Shown here: one piece after another, positions 1 through 5,600 of the stretch
How the letters are laid out: each line of letters starts with the position of its first letter
How positions within the stretch are numbered: position 1 is the stretch's first letter
Assembly (NCBI GenBank): GCA_937911745.1
Contig: CALDPX010000004.1
Location: 1 to 7,736 of the forward strand
DNA length: 7,736 nt
Reading direction: 5' to 3'
DNA from: an uncultured Alistipes sp.
GTDB taxonomy: Bacteria; Bacteroidota; Bacteroidia; Bacteroidales; Rikenellaceae
The notes under the pieces: generated by a model
What the model was told of the DNA's origin: nothing
Databases searched by the model: none
Seen by the model: the letters and a program-made list of their open reading frames with translations, nothing else
Position numbers and translations under genes: made by a program

Positions 1-482
1 CCGCAATCTTCAAGCACAGATAAAAGCAGGAACAAAATAATCATTTGAGGTACAAAGCCAAGTACTGCACCTACACCACCCACAATACCGTCACTTACAA
101 GACTCACAAGCCATGGGGCACAATTTATATTTTCCAGAAAGTTCTGCACACCCGGAATAATCCACTCACCAAAAAGTGTGTCGTTCATAAAGCCAACTGT
201 CCAGTCACCAATGGTTCCGATCGAAAGAGTATATACGCTAAACATAATGAAAACAAAAATCGGAATAGCAAGAATACGATTTGTAAGAATCTTATCTATT
301 TTATCTGATGTGGAAAGTTTACCTTTGCTCTTTTTCTTGTAACATTTTTCAAGAACGCGGGTTATGTATTCATATCTCTCGTTGATAATGATGCTTTCTG
401 CATCATCATCCAACTCAGCCTCTACAGCACGAATATCGTTTTCAATGTGTGAAAGCTTTGATTTCGAGAGATTTATGGCGGA
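1..482 (-). CDS. feoB: FeoB ferrous iron transporter, fragment (truncated at both ends)
   Basis: FeoB is a GTPase-driven inner-membrane Fe(II) importer. The minus-strand frame is open from a TAG at 483-485 to the window edge and reads as the linker and first membrane segments of the FeoB core: an acidic stretch (ELDDDAESIIINERYEYI), then TSDKIDKILTNR, a hydrophobic helix beginning ILAIPIFVF, the block LFGEWIIP, a gate-like motif GGVGAVLGFVPQM, and LEDCG at the edge. This matches the family from about residue 250 onward. The N-terminal GTP-binding domain, about 250 residues, is absent, and no start codon precedes the conserved part. Recognisable similarity begins near 455-470, beside the unrelated gene on the other strand. 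Composition is AT-rich (hand counts: 38% GC at 1-60, 25% at 241-300). From memory the sequence resembles Clostridia-type FeoB more than the FeoA-FeoB fusions of Bacteroides. The gene continues beyond the left edge. Identity is firm; whether it is a real broken gene or a mis-joined contig is open. Confidence 0.85.
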
Positions 483-1035
483 CTATTCGCGCACTATTTA
501 CCCTCTCTTTTTGTGGTATGCCTACTCCGCATCGCGCAAGACCGAGAGTGTCTTGCCACTCGTTGATTTCAAGGCTGCTGTACGACTTGGATATCTCGAT
601 ATTGAGCAGAATGGAGCGAATACGATAGCGTGGTTGCAGCGCAATGTCGAGCGTCGTGTGGCTTCGCTTGTGGCGGATAATCCCGAAATGGCAACCGAGA
701 TTCCCGCCTTTGCCGAGCGCATCAAAAAGAAGGGTGTCGAGCCGGAATTGACCTATCATTTTATGCACGGACATACGCTGATGGACAATGTGGTGATGAT
801 CTTGTTGGAGGGTGTTTGCGAGAAGTTGCGACAGATGTCGCTCTCGAAAATTATCTGCTCCTCGAAGGAGGGTGTTGCGCTACGCAACGAGATGAGCAAT
901 TACACCAATACATTGCGTTCAATTCGTGATGTTTTGCTCGATAACGACAACTATGAATCCTCTCCGCTATATAAGCGGTTAAAGTCTGATATTCAGCGAT
1001 ATATAGATGCTACAATAGCAAAAATGGGAGTGTAA
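475..1035 (+). CDS. Hypothetical protein, mostly helical, possibly 5'-truncated
   Basis: I do not recognise this family. From the ATG at 475 it encodes 186 residues, beginning MADYSRTIYPLFLWYAY and ending in YIDATIAKMGV. The sequence is rich in Leu, Glu, Arg and Lys and looks predominantly alpha-helical. There is no signal peptide, no convincing transmembrane segment beyond the short aromatic stretch near the N-terminus, and no catalytic motif I can name. The frame stays open back to an ATG at 364, but 364 to about 455 is antisense to conserved FeoB sequence, so that extension is unlikely to be native. A weak purine run (GAGAG, 466-470) precedes the ATG at 475. Because the FeoB break falls at the same place, this may be the C-terminal part of a longer protein cut by the junction. 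GC is high (60% at 661-720 by hand count), unlike the FeoB fragment. It converges on lysC and ends in a shared terminator. The reading frame is likely real; start and function are uncertain. Confidence 0.6.
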   Translation: MADYSRTIYPLFLWYAYSASRKTESVLPLVDFKAAVRLGYLDIEQNGANTIAWLQRNVERRVASLVADNPEMATEIPAFAERIKKKGVEPELTYHFMHGHTLMDNVVMILLEGVCEKLRQMSLSKIICSSKEGVALRNEMSNYTNTLRSIRDVLLDNDNYESSPLYKRLKSDIQRYIDATIAKMGV

Positions 1036-1052
1036 ATCACCCCCATTTTTTT
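1021..1052. terminator. Bidirectional intrinsic terminator between convergent genes
   Basis: The arms AAAATGGGAGTG (1021-1032) and CACCCCCATTTT (1038-1049) pair over 12 positions with one A-C mismatch around the loop TAAAT. A run of seven T follows on the plus strand (1046-1052), and five A at 1020-1024 give a U run in the minus direction. The plus-strand gene's TAA stop (1033-1035) is the loop itself. Lying between convergent ends at 1035 and 1069, the hairpin can stop transcription from both sides. Confidence 0.85.
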
Positions 1053-1068
1053 GATGCTGTTTTTTGTG

Positions 1069-2325
1069 TTATAACGGTCTTACATAGCGCACCGTATCAG
1101 GTGTCAGCTGGCTGATAATGAAGTCATCGCACGCTACATACTTGTTGAGCAGATCATCGTTGTAGTGGCGAATGGTCAGGAGTTCAACCTTCTCGATAAT
1201 CTCGGTGTTGAATCCCTCCTCCTGCAAGGCGGTTGCAACCTCCTCCAAGTGCCAACTCTCCTCCACGCACAAACCCAACTCTACGGCGGTGTTGTGGATA
1301 AGGTTTGTCTTGATGCGGAAACGCTCCAAAGTGGCAAATATAATCGGGAACTTCTCCTCCAACACGAACGACAAATCGCGTGAACGAAGGCGCAAGAAAC
1401 TCTGATTGCGCTTCAAGATGATAATCGGCGTTGTGAATGTTGGTGCAGTGCCGTTAATCTCCGTGCCGGCAGCGAGTTTATTGCCGAAAGGTTTTACATA
1501 CAATGGTATGTTTTTGTTCTGCAACGGCTTTATGGTCTTGGGGTGGATAATTTGCGCACCGCTATATGCCAACTCGATGGTATCCACATAGTTAAGTTGG
1601 TCAATTTTCACCGCATCGGGGAAGATTTTAGGGTCTGCGTTGAGGATTCCGTCAACATCTTTCCACACGGTCATCGACTCTGCATTGAGGATATTTGCAA
1701 CGACAGCTGCCGAGTAGTCCGAGCCTTCACGACCGAGTGTTGTGGTCGTTCCATCGGGAGCCGAGCCGATAAAGCCCTGACCAACAAAGATACGACTTTC
1801 TGCCCCTGCAACAGCGAGGCGAAGCGGTGTTTTGGACTGCTCGATAAGGACATTTGCATCTTTGTGGCGAGCCTGTGTGTGGAAACACTTGCGCATATCA
1901 ATCCACTTGTTCGATACGCCCTCCTTGTTGAGGAATGCCGAGATAATGGTGGTCGAAACCAACTCTCCGTAGGCTACGATATGGTCGTACCACTCCTCAG
2001 CGCGACTGCGCTCGAACTTGTTGGTTGTTACCGCCTTACGCAACGCCTCAAAGAGTGCATCAACCTCCTCGATACGATACTCCGCCGAGCCAAAGAGGTC
2101 GGCGATAGTGGTGTAGTGATATGCCTTGATTTCGGCAATTTTAGCCTCGCAAACGGCAGTATCGCCCTTGCGCATAGCATCGAAAACCTCCTCCAAGGCG
2201 TTGGTGGTTTTACCCATTGCCGAGACGATAACGAACAACTCCTCCTCGCCACTTACGATATTCAAAAGGTTGCGCACACCCTCAGCGTGACGCACCGATG
2301 CTCCTCCAAATTTGTAAACTTTCAT
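1069..2325 (-). CDS. lysC: Aspartate kinase (aspartokinase), monofunctional
   Basis: Cytoplasmic enzyme that phosphorylates L-aspartate with ATP to 4-phospho-L-aspartate, the first committed step toward lysine/diaminopimelate, threonine and methionine. The 418-residue protein shows the amino acid kinase fold at residues 1 to about 285: KFGGASV (5-11), SAMGKTTN (35-42), GELVS (120-124), TTLGREGSDYSA (195-206) and WKDVDGILNADP (221-232). The C-terminus (about 300-418) fits the paired ACT-type regulatory region that usually mediates end-product inhibition. There is no homoserine dehydrogenase domain, so this is not a bifunctional ThrA. Length is slightly short but normal for monofunctional enzymes. 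The ATG at 2323-2325 is chosen because the KFGGAS motif must lie at the extreme N-terminus; AAAGGA lies about 9 bases upstream. It follows the YbaK-family gene by 52 bp, but a -7 box in the gap suggests its own promoter. Transcription likely ends at the hairpin at 1021-1052. Confidence 0.96.
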   Translation of the reverse strand: MKVYKFGGASVRHAEGVRNLLNIVSGEEELFVIVSAMGKTTNALEEVFDAMRKGDTAVCEAKIAEIKAYHYTTIADLFGSAEYRIEEVDALFEALRKAVTTNKFERSRAEEWYDHIVAYGELVSTTIISAFLNKEGVSNKWIDMRKCFHTQARHKDANVLIEQSKTPLRLAVAGAESRIFVGQGFIGSAPDGTTTTLGREGSDYSAAVVANILNAESMTVWKDVDGILNADPKIFPDAVKIDQLNYVDTIELAYSGAQIIHPKTIKPLQNKNIPLYVKPFGNKLAAGTEINGTAPTFTTPIIILKRNQSFLRLRSRDLSFVLEEKFPIIFATLERFRIKTNLIHNTAVELGLCVEESWHLEEVATALQEEGFNTEIIEKVELLTIRHYNDDLLNKYVACDDFIISQLTPDTVRYVRPL

Positions 2326-2348
2326 ACGATTTTTCCTTTTGCTCGGTG

Positions 2349-2356
2349 CAAAGTTA
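2349..2356 (-). promoter_or_regulatory. Bacteroidetes-type -7 box upstream of lysC
   Basis: On the minus strand this reads TAACTTTG, an exact match to the Bacteroidetes sigma-ABfr -7 consensus TAnnTTTG. It lies 23 bases before the lysC ATG, so the leader would be short. The expected -33 TTG/TTTG about 19-20 bases upstream is weak and would fall at the stop codon of the preceding gene. Upstream sequence is AT-rich. Confidence 0.6.
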
Positions 2357-2377
2357 AAAATTAAATGTGAAAAATTA

Positions 2378-2881
2378 TCAGTATAATTCTATAAATTCCC
2401 AACTATTGCCTACTGCTTCGAGGTAGCGCAGAAACTCCTCGCGCGAGATAACTACCGTACCTCGGCTGTCGTTGGGGTGGAAACTCAAACTCTCGGCTTG
2501 CTCCAAGTTCTTGTCGAGGAAGAGGTGGGTGTGATTCTCCTCATCGTTGATAAGTCCGAAGGGCGACACCGAGCCTGGCTCCAAGCCGAGATAACGCTCC
2601 ATACGCTGTGGCGATGCGAAGCTCAATTTGCCCTGATGCAGACGGTGTTCGAGATCGTGTATTGCCATATCGCGGTCGCAATCGAAGCAGACCAAGTAGT
2701 GGCGATTGCCCTTGTGGTTGCGGAAAAAGAGGTTTTTGCAGTGTACCGAGCCATCCTTGCGCCAATACTGCTTGGCAATCTCAATCGTCGGCGAGGCAGG
2801 ATGAAAATAGACCTCGTATTTTATCTGGTGCGAGTCAAGAAACTCAAAGACTTTCTTACTGCGTAGTTCTAACTCTTCCAT
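2378..2881 (-). CDS. YbaK/ProXp-ala-type prolyl-tRNA editing protein (PrdX-like)
   Basis: Predicted free-standing trans-editing factor that hydrolyses mischarged aminoacyl-tRNA, most likely Ala-tRNA(Pro), protecting proline codons from alanine; cytoplasmic. The 167-residue protein is a single YbaK/aaRS-associated domain of typical length. Visible family motifs are YEVYFHPASPTIE (22-34), HCKNLFFRN (47-55) with the conserved lysine K49 expected in the editing pocket, HYLVCF (61-66), KLSFASPQRMERYLGL (85-100) and the characteristic loop PGSVSPFGLIND (102-113). The SPFGLIND loop favours the PrdX/ProXp-ala subgroup over YbaK (Cys-tRNA(Pro) editing). Substrate choice is inferred from the subfamily and is not proven by sequence. 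The start at 2881 has no good Shine-Dalgarno; an A-rich leader and a heptamer repeat lie directly upstream. It is transcribed in the same direction as the downstream lysC. Confidence 0.9.
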   Translation of the reverse strand: MEELELRSKKVFEFLDSHQIKYEVYFHPASPTIEIAKQYWRKDGSVHCKNLFFRNHKGNRHYLVCFDCDRDMAIHDLEHRLHQGKLSFASPQRMERYLGLEPGSVSPFGLINDEENHTHLFLDKNLEQAESLSFHPNDSRGTVVISREEFLRYLEAVGNSWEFIELY

Positions 2882-2892
2882 GTTTTTTGCTG

Positions 2893-2913
2893 TTAGCCAT
2901 TAGCCATTAGCCA
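2893..2913. repeat. Heptanucleotide tandem array, unit TTAGCCA x3
   Basis: Three perfect copies of TTAGCCA are followed by a degenerate TTGGC and a T run. In the direction of the editing gene the unit is TGGCTAA, and the array ends about 12 bases before its ATG, so it would lie in the mRNA leader or the spacer. The last unit with the following bases makes a small AGCC-ATT-GGCT hairpin with seven T behind it on the plus strand. Confidence 0.9.
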
Positions 2914-2962
2914 TTGGCTTTTTTTAGTTTTGCAAACTCCTACCCTTATCACGGCGCAACCA

Positions 2963-2998
2963 TTATAGGGGCAATAGGGGTAATAGGGATTATAGGGA
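2963..2998. repeat. 9-bp tandem array, unit about TWATAGGGR, x4
   Basis: Four consecutive 9-mers: TTATAGGGG, CAATAGGGG, TAATAGGGA and TTATAGGGA. Each carries a run of three or four G, so the plus strand has four regularly spaced G tracts with 5-6 base gaps, a pattern compatible with a G-quadruplex. The array lies between the prolyl oligopeptidase stop and the editing gene. Confidence 0.85.
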
Positions 2999-3013
2999 GC
3001 GCTTAAACTATAT

Positions 3014-3046
3014 AATTCTCAATTCTCAATTTTCAATTCTCAATTA
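3014..3046. repeat. Heptanucleotide tandem array, unit AATTCTC x4.7
   Basis: Units at 3014, 3021, 3028 (AATTTTC variant) and 3035, then a partial AATTA. On the minus strand the unit is GAGAATT. The array runs into the end of the prolyl oligopeptidase gene: its TGA stop (3040-3042) and final Asn codon (3043-3045) are made of repeat sequence. Confidence 0.92.
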
Positions 3047-5205
3047 TACTTTGTGTTTGTGTTCTCAAACACAAACGCAAAGGTATCCGCCACCTCCTCA
3101 ATGCGCTTCGAGGTCGGCTTGCCTGCACCATGTCCTGCGTTGGTGTCGATGCGGATAAGGACAGGGTTTTTACCCTTGTGGCAGTGCTGCAACTCGGCTG
3201 CAAACTTAAACGAGTGCGCCGGCACTACACGGTCGTCGTGGTCGCCCGTAGTAACGAGTGTTGCAGGGTACTCCACGCCCTCTCGCAGATTGTGCAGTGG
3301 CGAGTACTTTATGAGGTAGTCGAACTGCTCCTTTACATCTGCCGAGCCATACTCCACAACCCAGCCGTGACCAATGGTAAAGCGGTGGTAGCGCAACATA
3401 TCCAACACACCCACTGCAGGCAGTGCAACGGCATATAAGTCAGGGCGTTGTGTCATACACGCACCCACTAACAGACCTCCATTCGAGCCTCCTGCAATAG
3501 CGAGTTTTTTGCTCGATGTATAGCCCTTGTCGATAAGGTACTCGGCAGCCGAGATAAAGTCGTCAAATACATTCTGTTTGTTCTCCAACATACCGCCCTT
3601 GTGCCACTCCTCGCCATACTCCGAGCCGCCACGCAGATTTACTACGCACCATACGCCGCCCTGCTCCATAAACATCACAGCCGTAGTCGAGAACGATGGA
3701 GTGAGGTTGATTTGGAAGCCACCATAACCGTAGAGGTAGCAAGGATTTTTGCCATTCAGTTTTAACCCCTTTTTGTGTGACACAAACATCGGCACACGCG
3801 TACCATCTTTGCTCTCGAAGAATATCTGCTCAGTTTCGTACTTCTCGCTGTCGAACTTAACCTCTGCACGGTGATACAACTCCGACTTGCCACTCTCGAT
3901 ATCGTAGCGATAGATTGTACCCGGGGTGGTGTAGTTGGTTACGGCATAATAGACCTCCTTATCCTCGCGCTCGCCATCGAAACCTCCCACCGAGCCGATA
4001 ATCGGCAACTCAACTTCACGCACAAGGTTGCCCTTGCGGTCGTATTGGAAGATTTTATTCTGTGCATCAATCAGATACTCGGCGAAGAGGTATTCGCCTG
4101 CCATACCTACTGCTTCGAGCAACGAATCGCCCTCTGGGATAATGTCGTACTGCTCGCCCGTAGCGAGATTTACACCTACGAGGCGATAGTTCGCAGCGTG
4201 GTCGTTGGTCATAATCATCGCCTCATCGTTGTAGCAGTCGAGCAGATAGTAGTCGTACTCGAAACCCTTGAACATTGTGCGCCACCTACGCTCTGAGGTG
4301 CGCTTGTAGAGCAGCTGCGTACCCGAAGTACCTGCCGACGAGGTTATGAACTGCCACTTGCCATCTTCGCTCTCGCCGCCGTGATGATAGTGGAGAGGGT
4401 TTTTCTTGTCCTCAAATATCAAAATATCCTCCTCCTGCTTGGTGCCAAGGCGGTGAAAATAGACCTTTTGGTTGGTGTTTTGTGCCGAATATACGCCATC
4501 GCCCTCCTTCGGGGCATCGTAGGCGCTGTAATAGAAGCCGCGACCATCGCGAGTCCACGAAGCACCCGAGAACTTCACCCATTTGATATGGTCGGCAAGG
4601 GGTTTCATTGTCTTGGTGTCGAGAACAAAAATCTCCACCCAATCCGAGCCTGCCGATGCGAGCGAATAGGCGAAGTAGCGACCATCTTTTGTAAATGTTC
4701 CCGTGTTGAGAGCCACCGTGCCATCCTCCGAGAGGGTGTTAGGGTCGAAAAATTCCTCCTCCTCGGTGTCGGTGAGGTTGCGTTTGCGGTAGATGACGCT
4801 CTGATTTTGCAGACCGCTGTTGCGCGAAATGTAGTACCACTCGCCACGCTTTGCAGGTGCGCTCTGTGTTGGGTAGTTCCACAACTCCTCCAATCGCTCA
4901 CGAATAGCCTTGCGCTGTGGCAACGAGTTGAGGTAGCCGAAAGTTACCTCATTCTGCGCCTTTACCCACTCGGCTGTGCGCTCCGAGTTGTCATCTTCGA
5001 GCCAACGGTAAGGGTCGGCAATCTCCGTTCCATGGTAGTTATCTACCACCCATTCACGGGCTGTTTCGGGGTATTTCAAAACTTCTGTCATATCTTTGAT
5101 TTTTCTAATTCCTCGACCAATGCCATATCCCAAGAGATATGCCACGCCAAAAATAGCAGCACAAATCGCCACCGTCTTTGCAATCTGTTTGTAGTTAGCT
5201 TTCAT
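3040..5205 (-). CDS. Prolyl oligopeptidase family serine peptidase (S9A), membrane-anchored
   Basis: Serine peptidase that cleaves short peptides after proline. The 721-residue protein has a hydrophobic N-terminal segment (about 11-30, preceded by Lys and followed by RGIRKIK) without a clear signal-peptidase site, which fits a signal anchor holding the enzyme at the inner membrane facing the periplasm. Next come the S9 N-terminal region and beta-propeller (about 45-440; note DPYRWLEDDNS at 64-74) and an alpha/beta-hydrolase catalytic domain (about 460-718). The catalytic triad is visible: Ser574 in GGSNGG, Asp657 in GDHDDRVVP with the substrate-binding Arg659, and His692 in NAGHGAGKP. The loop GYGGF (493-497) and NLRGGSEYG (523-531) are also typical. 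All key residues are present, so it should be active. Subtracting the anchor, the length is normal for the family. A Bacteroidetes -7 box lies 22 bases before the ATG, with AAAGG upstream of the start. The last codon and the stop lie within a heptamer array. Confidence 0.95.
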   Translation of the reverse strand: MKANYKQIAKTVAICAAIFGVAYLLGYGIGRGIRKIKDMTEVLKYPETAREWVVDNYHGTEIADPYRWLEDDNSERTAEWVKAQNEVTFGYLNSLPQRKAIRERLEELWNYPTQSAPAKRGEWYYISRNSGLQNQSVIYRKRNLTDTEEEEFFDPNTLSEDGTVALNTGTFTKDGRYFAYSLASAGSDWVEIFVLDTKTMKPLADHIKWVKFSGASWTRDGRGFYYSAYDAPKEGDGVYSAQNTNQKVYFHRLGTKQEEDILIFEDKKNPLHYHHGGESEDGKWQFITSSAGTSGTQLLYKRTSERRWRTMFKGFEYDYYLLDCYNDEAMIMTNDHAANYRLVGVNLATGEQYDIIPEGDSLLEAVGMAGEYLFAEYLIDAQNKIFQYDRKGNLVREVELPIIGSVGGFDGEREDKEVYYAVTNYTTPGTIYRYDIESGKSELYHRAEVKFDSEKYETEQIFFESKDGTRVPMFVSHKKGLKLNGKNPCYLYGYGGFQINLTPSFSTTAVMFMEQGGVWCVVNLRGGSEYGEEWHKGGMLENKQNVFDDFISAAEYLIDKGYTSSKKLAIAGGSNGGLLVGACMTQRPDLYAVALPAVGVLDMLRYHRFTIGHGWVVEYGSADVKEQFDYLIKYSPLHNLREGVEYPATLVTTGDHDDRVVPAHSFKFAAELQHCHKGKNPVLIRIDTNAGHGAGKPTSKRIEEVADTFAFVFENTNTKYN

Positions 5206-5227
5206 AAATTAAGACCTTTGTTTGTTG

Positions 5228-5235
5228 CAAAGATA
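5228..5235 (-). promoter_or_regulatory. Bacteroidetes-type -7 box for the prolyl oligopeptidase gene
   Basis: Minus-strand TATCTTTG matches TAnnTTTG exactly and lies 22 bases before the ATG. The -33 position, 19-20 bases further upstream, falls inside the CGGAAAA heptamer array (TTTTCCG on this strand) and has no good TTTG, so the repeat itself occupies the upstream promoter half. Confidence 0.65.
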
Positions 5236-5243
5236 AGAAAAAA

Positions 5244-5272
5244 CGGAAAACGGAAAGCGGAAAACGGAAAAC
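5244..5272. repeat. Heptanucleotide tandem array, unit CGGAAAA x4
   Basis: Units begin at 5244, 5251 (CGGAAAG variant), 5258 and 5265, and the array ends with an extra C. Two further units occur at 5395-5408 inside the second copy of the larger element. It sits at the expected -33 and upstream positions of the prolyl oligopeptidase promoter. Confidence 0.92.
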
Positions 5273-5345
5273 TTTTGTTTTTCGGTTTTCGCTTGGAGTG
5301 GGAAAACGGACCGCTGCGATTAAGTCGAGAGCAGAGGCTGCTTGC
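5254..5345. repeat. Dispersed-type repeat element, copy 1
   Basis: Starts AAAGCGGAAAACGGAAAAC, continues CTTTTGTTTTTCG, has an extra 7-8 bases (GTTTTCGC) relative to copy 2, then TTGGAGTGGGAAAACGGA, and ends in a GC-rich tail with the hairpin AGCAG-AGG-CTGCT (5330-5342) and CTTGCAG. Copy 2 starts 137 bp further on, in direct orientation. Confidence 0.75.
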
Positions 5346-5390
5346 AGACTATGCCGAGACGGAGCAGTGAAAAGCCCACGCAGTGGGATT

Positions 5391-5476
5391 AAAGCGGAAA
5401 ACGGAAAACTTTTGTTTTTCGTTTGGAGCGGGAAAGCGGAACCGATGCACGAAGCAAGTGCAGAGTGTGCTTGCAC
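5391..5476. repeat. Dispersed-type repeat element, copy 2
   Basis: Repeats the first 31 bases of copy 1 exactly, then TTGGAGCGGGAAAGCGGA (two substitutions against copy 1). The tail has diverged but again holds a hairpin: GCAAG (5454-5458) with CTTGC (5470-5474), or alternatively GTGCA (5458-5462) with TGCAC (5472-5476). The conserved core with a variable hairpin tail suggests a repeat family with further copies elsewhere in the genome; this is inference. Confidence 0.75.
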
Positions 5477-5533
5477 GGGTCAAAGACGAGAGTTTTTTAT
5501 TAGCGAGTAGATTGAAGTCAAAATCTTAAAGCG

Positions 5534-5593
5534 CACCCAATAACCCCTAACAAAAGTCCCCCTCACAGGAGGGGGGGGATTTAGGGGGTGGGT
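5534..5593. repeat. G/C-rich compound palindrome
   Basis: Inner hairpin: CCCCCTC (5558-5564), loop ACAG, GAGGGGG (5569-5575). It is nested in an outer imperfect inverted repeat, ACCCCTAA (5543-5550) against TTAGGGGGT (5580-5589), with further C and G runs outside. The plus strand carries a run of eight G (5571-5578), then GGGGG and GGG. The layout resembles a dispersed non-coding repeat I recall from Bacteroidetes genomes (inner CCCCCTC palindrome followed by GATTTAGGGGGTGGGT); that parallel is from memory. Confidence 0.65.
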
Positions 5594-5600
5594 AACACAC

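Noticed and set aside
45..308. Plus-strand open frame of 87 residues
   Set aside because: Antisense to conserved FeoB sequence; rich in Thr, Asn and Lys with no motif.
364..474. Upstream extension of the unknown plus-strand gene to the ATG at 364
   Set aside because: Most of it is antisense to conserved FeoB sequence, so the frame is probably open by chance; the ATG at 475 is preferred, although a lost native N-terminus remains possible.
1543..2364. Plus-strand open frame of 273 residues
   Set aside because: Antisense to lysC, which has all kinase motifs; Cys-rich text without motifs.
2893..3046. Possible CRISPR array
   Set aside because: The repeats are 7 and 9 bp, contiguous and without spacers, and no cas gene is present.
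2378..5205. A single operon of prolyl oligopeptidase, editing protein and lysC acting in one pathway
   Set aside because: A 158-bp repeat-filled gap and separate -7 boxes before the peptidase gene and lysC argue for independent transcription; the functions are unrelated.
4381..5370. Long plus-strand open frame of 329 residues
   Set aside because: It lies antisense to the prolyl oligopeptidase catalytic gene, whose family motifs are unambiguous, and it has no recognisable domain; a shadow frame.
5195..5476. Minus-strand open frame of 93 residues overlapping the prolyl oligopeptidase start
   Set aside because: Its repetitive Phe/Pro/Ser/Leu text is produced by the CGGAAAA arrays and the two repeat copies, and it covers the promoter; no support as a gene.
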